Shown: piece by piece, positions 6,617-9,738 of the stretch
How the letters are laid out: every line of letters begins with the position of its first letter
Numbering within the stretch: position 1 is the stretch's first letter
Assembly (NCBI GenBank): GCA_003694355.1
Contig: RFKI01000163.1
Span: 1 to 9,738, forward strand
Reading direction: 5' to 3'
Origin: Bdellovibrio sp.
GTDB lineage: Bacteria > Bdellovibrionota > Bdellovibrionia > Bdellovibrionales > UBA1609
DNA: 9,738 bases
Made by a program: the position numbers and the translations under genes
Notes under the pieces: generated by a model
Seen by the model: the letters and a program-made list of their open reading frames with translations, nothing else
What the model was told of the DNA's origin: nothing
Database searches by the model: none

Positions 6617-8015
6617 TGATGTTGTACAAGCAACAGGGGCAGACGTTTTAAATAAAGGATGTCAGTTATTTTATGGGGTAGGAACAGATACCAGGCTAGA
6701 CTTAACAAATAAGTTGTTCTTGGCGCTTGCAGGAGAGACTTATGATGCGCATGACTTTTTGAAAGAGGCTTTGAAGAAGGGGGTAAAGGGATTACTGGTA
6801 CATAGGGATGTTCCTGAAGAGATCTGGAAAGGAACGGATATCTCTGTTTTTCGCGTGCCTGATACCTTAAAAGCCCTCCAGGATTTAGGACATTTTTGGC
6901 GAAAGAAATCAAAGGCATTGGTGGTCGGTATTACGGGCTCCAATGGGAAAACATCCACAAAAGAGTTTGCTCGAACTTTGTTAAGTTCGGACTTTCAAGT
7001 TAAGGCCAGTCCTAAGAGTTTTAACAACCATTGGGGGGTTCCTTTAACACTTTTAGATTTGGATCCTCAGGAAGATGAAGTTGTTTTGGTTGAGATGGGC
7101 ATGAACCATAGCGGAGAGCTTCAATTGCTCTCAGAAGTGGCTGAGCCGAATGTGGTGGTTGTGACAACGGTTGGGCATTCTCATGTGGGGCATTTAGGCT
7201 CTTTAGAGAAGGTGGCTCAAGCTAAAGAAGAAATTTACCTTTCTAATAAAAATGCTATTGCGATTTTTAATTTGGACAATGAGTATTGCCAAAAAATGTA
7301 TGAGCGCTCGAAAAATCAGCGGGAAAAAATAATAACTTTTTCGACGTATACATCAGGTGTGGATGTGAGCTTGCGTGTTCAATCCATGGGGTTGGATTTT
7401 ATAGAGATTGTGGGCCATATTGGAGGTGTGGAGGGTCAACAGAAACTGGATCTTTTTGGACGGCAAAATATAGTAAATGTAATGGCGGCTAGTGCTATTG
7501 CTCTTGCTGTGGGGCTTCCACCAGAAAAAATCTGGAAAAACTTAGGTCACTTGAAATCTTTTTGGGGGCGCGGGCAAAAACTAGAAGTTCCTGAAGTGGG
7601 GGCTACAATTATTTTTGATGCCTATAATGCCAATCCGGAAAGTATGGCGGCATTGATTCGAAACATTTATGAGCTGCCTTTGAGAGCTGGAGGAAAGAAG
7701 GTGGCCATTCTTGGTGAAATGCTCGAGTTGGGGGAACATTCGGCTCGTCTTCACGAGAAACTAGGACAAATTGTGGCTCAATCAGATATTGAGACGGTGT
7801 GGTTTATGGGTCCTCATGCCAGTGATTTCAAAAGAGGTTTCGATCAAGAGAGGCAGTCGAAAAATATAATAATTTCAGATGGTTACAATGAATCTCTTGC
7901 ACTCGAGGTTAAAAACATGTTAAATAAGTCAGATGTTGTTGTGGTGAAAGGGTCTCGAGGCATGCAATTGGAACGTGTGTTGAAAGCGTGGAACTGTGAA
8001 CAAGTAGGATTATAA
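6594..8015 (+). CDS. murF: UDP-MurNAc-tripeptide:D-alanyl-D-alanine ligase MurF
   Basis: MurF adds the D-Ala-D-Ala dipeptide in the last cytoplasmic step of stem-peptide assembly. The 473 residues compare with 452 in E. coli. The N-terminal domain contains VGTDTRLDLTNKLFLALAGE (29-48) and YDAHDF (50-55). The ATP loop is TGSNGKTSTK (114-123), where Ser replaces the Thr of the other Mur ligases, as is usual for MurF. SFNNHWGVPLTLL (142-154) and EMGMNHSGEL (167-176) are strong MurF hallmarks. AKEEI at 210-214 contains the probable carbamylated lysine K211. The C-terminal part has DAYNANPESM (342-351), GEMLELG (374-380) and VKGSRGMQLE (451-460). The segment TVGHSHVGHLGS at 192-203 departs from the more common NIGxAHLExFGS. 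It overlaps the end of murE, and mraY begins immediately after its stop codon. Confidence 0.96.
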   Translation: MHTPICFDDVVQATGADVLNKGCQLFYGVGTDTRLDLTNKLFLALAGETYDAHDFLKEALKKGVKGLLVHRDVPEEIWKGTDISVFRVPDTLKALQDLGHFWRKKSKALVVGITGSNGKTSTKEFARTLLSSDFQVKASPKSFNNHWGVPLTLLDLDPQEDEVVLVEMGMNHSGELQLLSEVAEPNVVVVTTVGHSHVGHLGSLEKVAQAKEEIYLSNKNAIAIFNLDNEYCQKMYERSKNQREKIITFSTYTSGVDVSLRVQSMGLDFIEIVGHIGGVEGQQKLDLFGRQNIVNVMAASAIALAVGLPPEKIWKNLGHLKSFWGRGQKLEVPEVGATIIFDAYNANPESMAALIRNIYELPLRAGGKKVAILGEMLELGEHSARLHEKLGQIVAQSDIETVWFMGPHASDFKRGFDQERQSKNIIISDGYNESLALEVKNMLNKSDVVVVKGSRGMQLERVLKAWNCEQVGL

Positions 8016-9092
8016 ATGCTTTACCGCTGGTTATATGAATGGGCCGATCAGTTTTCGGCTTTGAATGTTTTTAAGTACATTACTTTTCGAGCATTCCTGT
8101 CTTTTTTTACAAGCTTTATTGTGTGTTGGTTAAGTGGTCCTTACTTTATTCGAAGAATGGTTAAAAGACAGATTGGCCAGACCATTCGAGATGATGGACC
8201 ACAGTCTCATTTAAAAAAAATGGGAACGCCGACAATGGGTGGAACACTCATTCTTTTAAGTGCTTTGGCTCCAGCTCTTTTGTGGGTGGACTTAACAAAT
8301 ATGAAGGTGTTAGCAGCGCTTTCAATTATGTCTGGCTTTGGACTGATAGGGTATATAGATGATCATTTGAAGGTGATAAAGAAGAATACAAAGGGGCTTT
8401 CTGGTCGCATTCGTTTATTGGGGGAGTTTTTACTTTCAGGATTTGTTGTTTTTCTTCTGGTCTATACAGGCAATCTGGACACTCACTTGACGGTGCCTTT
8501 TTTTAAAGATGTCCAGATTGAATTGGGGTGGTTTTACGTTGTTTTTGCCTCTTTTGTGATTGTAGGTTGTGCAAATGCAGTGAACTTAACAGATGGACTA
8601 GATGGGTTGGCGATAGTTCCCATTATGGTTGCTTCTATGACTTTTATGCTTTTTGCCTATGTGACAGGCCACTTTGAGTTAGCTAAATATCTGGCGATCC
8701 CTTTTGTTCGAGGGGCTGGGGAATTGGTTCCGTTGACAACAGCAGTTGTCGCCGCAGGTCTTGGATTTTTGTGGTATAATTCTTACCCAGCACAGGTTTT
8801 TATGGGAGATGTGGGTAGTTTAAGTCTGGGTGGCTTTTTGGGGATGTTGGCGGTGTTAACAAAAAATGAATTGCTTCTAGTTGTTTTAGGCGGGGTTTTT
8901 GTGGTAGAGGCATTATCTGTTATTGCTCAGGTGGCATCGTTTAAGTTAACAGGAAAAAGAGTTTTTCGTATGGCCCCGATTCACCATCATTTTGAATTAA
9001 AGGGGTTGGAGGAGTCTAAAATCATCGTTCGTTTTTGGATCGTATCTATTTTATTGGCTGTTTTAAGCTTAAGCACTTTGAAACTAAGGTAG
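8016..9092 (+). CDS. mraY: Phospho-N-acetylmuramoyl-pentapeptide transferase MraY
   Basis: MraY is the inner-membrane enzyme that transfers phospho-MurNAc-pentapeptide from UDP to undecaprenyl phosphate, making lipid I. The 358 residues (E. coli 360) contain about ten hydrophobic segments. Diagnostic motifs are all present: [20 protein letters not shown] (57-76), the Mg2+-binding DDHLK at 115-119 with D115/D116, NTKGLSGR (124-131), [13 protein letters not shown] (187-199), [12 protein letters not shown] (262-273) with D265, and [12 protein letters not shown] (319-330) with the histidine triad H323-H325. No key residue is missing. The ATG directly follows the murF TAA with no gap, and AGGA at 8006-8009 serves as the ribosome site inside murF. 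The gene separates murF from murD by the order usual for dcw clusters, and supplies the membrane step between the Mur ligases and MurG. Confidence 0.98.
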   Translation: MLYRWLYEWADQFSALNVFKYITFRAFLSFFTSFIVCWLSGPYFIRRMVKRQIGQTIRDDGPQSHLKKMGTPTMGGTLILLSALAPALLWVDLTNMKVLAALSIMSGFGLIGYIDDHLKVIKKNTKGLSGRIRLLGEFLLSGFVVFLLVYTGNLDTHLTVPFFKDVQIELGWFYVVFASFVIVGCANAVNLTDGLDGLAIVPIMVASMTFMLFAYVTGHFELAKYLAIPFVRGAGELVPLTTAVVAAGLGFLWYNSYPAQVFMGDVGSLSLGGFLGMLAVLTKNELLLVVLGGVFVVEALSVIAQVASFKLTGKRVFRMAPIHHHFELKGLEESKIIVRFWIVSILLAVLSLSTLKLR

Positions 9093-9109
9093 TTTGTAAG
9101 AGGTAAAAT

Positions 9110-9738
9110 ATGCAAAAGTATTCAGAGTTAAAAGGTAAAAAGATTTTAGTTGTTGGTTTAGCTCGAACAGGAGTAGCTCTATCTAAGTTTTTGGTGAGTC
9201 AAGGCGCTGATGTGACAGTGAGTGACCATAAATCCAAGCCCGAACTTTCTGATTATATAGAGCAAATGGAAGGGGTTCCTGTTAAATATGAACTTGGAGG
9301 ACATAATCCGAGAACCTTTCTTCAACAGGATTTGATTATTTTAAGTCCTGGTATTTCTCCGCATTTGAAAATTTTTGAGTATGCAAGAAATCAGGGTGTT
9401 GAGGTGACTGGTGAATTTGAGTTTGCCTCTTCGTTTATTGACGAACCTGTCATTGCGGTTACAGGTACCAATGGGAAAACAACAGTGTCCTATTTGATTA
9501 AGCAATTTTTAAAGGAATCAGAGATTCCTTGTTGGGTGGGTGGCAACTTTGGTGAACCACTGTCTTCTTATTTGATGCTTGAAGAAAAACCTAAAGTTGT
9601 TATAGCAGAGGTTTCAAGCTTTCAATTGGAGCATGTTAAAACTTTTACTCCCAAAAACATTGTTTTTACAAATCTAGCAGAAAACCATCAGGACCGTTAT
9701 AAAAGTATGGAAGAGTATATTAATGCCAAAAGAAGGAT
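9110..9738 (+). CDS. murD: UDP-MurNAc-L-alanine:D-glutamate ligase MurD, partial (3' end beyond window)
   Basis: The frame opens at ATG 9110 and stays open to the last base, giving 209 residues of an enzyme usually near 440-450. MurD adds D-glutamate to UDP-MurNAc-L-Ala in the cytoplasm. The Rossmann-like N-terminal domain reads KKILVVGLARTGVALSKFL (10-28) and LSPGIS (78-83). The ATP loop is TGTNGKTT (118-125), followed by GGNFGEPL (144-151), EVSSFQLE (167-174) and TNLAENHQDRY (187-197). YINAK (203-207) carries the lysine expected to be carbamylated, K207. The metal/ATP-site motif is NHQDRY, where DHxDR is the usual form. AAGAGG at 9098-9103, six bases upstream, supports the start. It lies 17 bases after mraY. 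The truncation comes from the window edge, not from mutation. Confidence 0.95.
   Translation, partial: MQKYSELKGKKILVVGLARTGVALSKFLVSQGADVTVSDHKSKPELSDYIEQMEGVPVKYELGGHNPRTFLQQDLIILSPGISPHLKIFEYARNQGVEVTGEFEFASSFIDEPVIAVTGTNGKTTVSYLIKQFLKESEIPCWVGGNFGEPLSSYLMLEEKPKVVIAEVSSFQLEHVKTFTPKNIVFTNLAENHQDRYKSMEEYINAKRR

Noticed and set aside
6541..6958. Minus-strand open frames opposite the start of murF
   Set aside because: murF here carries conserved N-terminal motifs and a ribosome site; the opposite frames show no family features.
9110..9738. murD as a truncated pseudogene
   Set aside because: The frame is open to the final base with all expected N-terminal and ATP-site motifs, so the missing end is due to the window edge.

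Overview
The window holds the 5' half of a dcw (division and cell wall) cluster, read left to right, and one divergent membrane-protein gene to its left. The order is mraZ, rsmH (mraW), ftsL, ftsI, murE, murF, mraY and a truncated murD that runs off the right edge. The AT-rich base composition, a meso-diaminopimelate-type MurE (DNPR motif) and an FtsI with a C-terminal PASTA domain suggest a low-GC Gram-negative bacterium. A Bdellovibrionota or former deltaproteobacterial relative is my best guess. That placement is inference from gene order and protein style, not from a search.

Layout. Bases 1-196 hold no gene I can support. Bases 197-1150 (minus strand) encode a 317-residue protein with an N-terminal four-cysteine zinc ribbon, one membrane segment, a low-complexity linker and a C-terminal domain I do not recognise. 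The 250-base divergent gap (1151-1400) carries a good sigma70-type promoter pointing into mraZ. A run of 10-base direct repeats containing AAAGTGG overlaps its -10 element and continues downstream. These look like MraZ operator boxes. From 1401 to the right edge the genes are tightly packed: ATGA overlaps at mraZ/rsmH, rsmH/ftsL and ftsI/murE, a 23-base overlap at murE/murF, direct abutment at murF/mraY, and gaps of only 17 bases elsewhere.

How the genes work together. MurE, MurF and MurD are cytoplasmic Mur ligases that build the peptide of the UDP-MurNAc precursor (MurD adds D-Glu, MurE adds meso-DAP, MurF adds D-Ala-D-Ala). MraY transfers the finished phospho-MurNAc-pentapeptide to undecaprenyl phosphate to make lipid I. 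FtsI is the septal transpeptidase that crosslinks the product, and FtsL is part of the divisome complex that activates it. RsmH methylates 16S rRNA, and MraZ probably represses the whole unit through the repeats in front of its own gene. The rest of the cluster (ftsW, murG, murC, ftsQ, ftsA, ftsZ in many bacteria) would be expected beyond the right edge.

This is mostly a conserved housekeeping region. The parts most worth a second look are the operator array in front of mraZ and the unidentified zinc-ribbon membrane protein that shares its intergenic region. I see no mobile element, CRISPR array, RNA gene or unknown multi-gene system.
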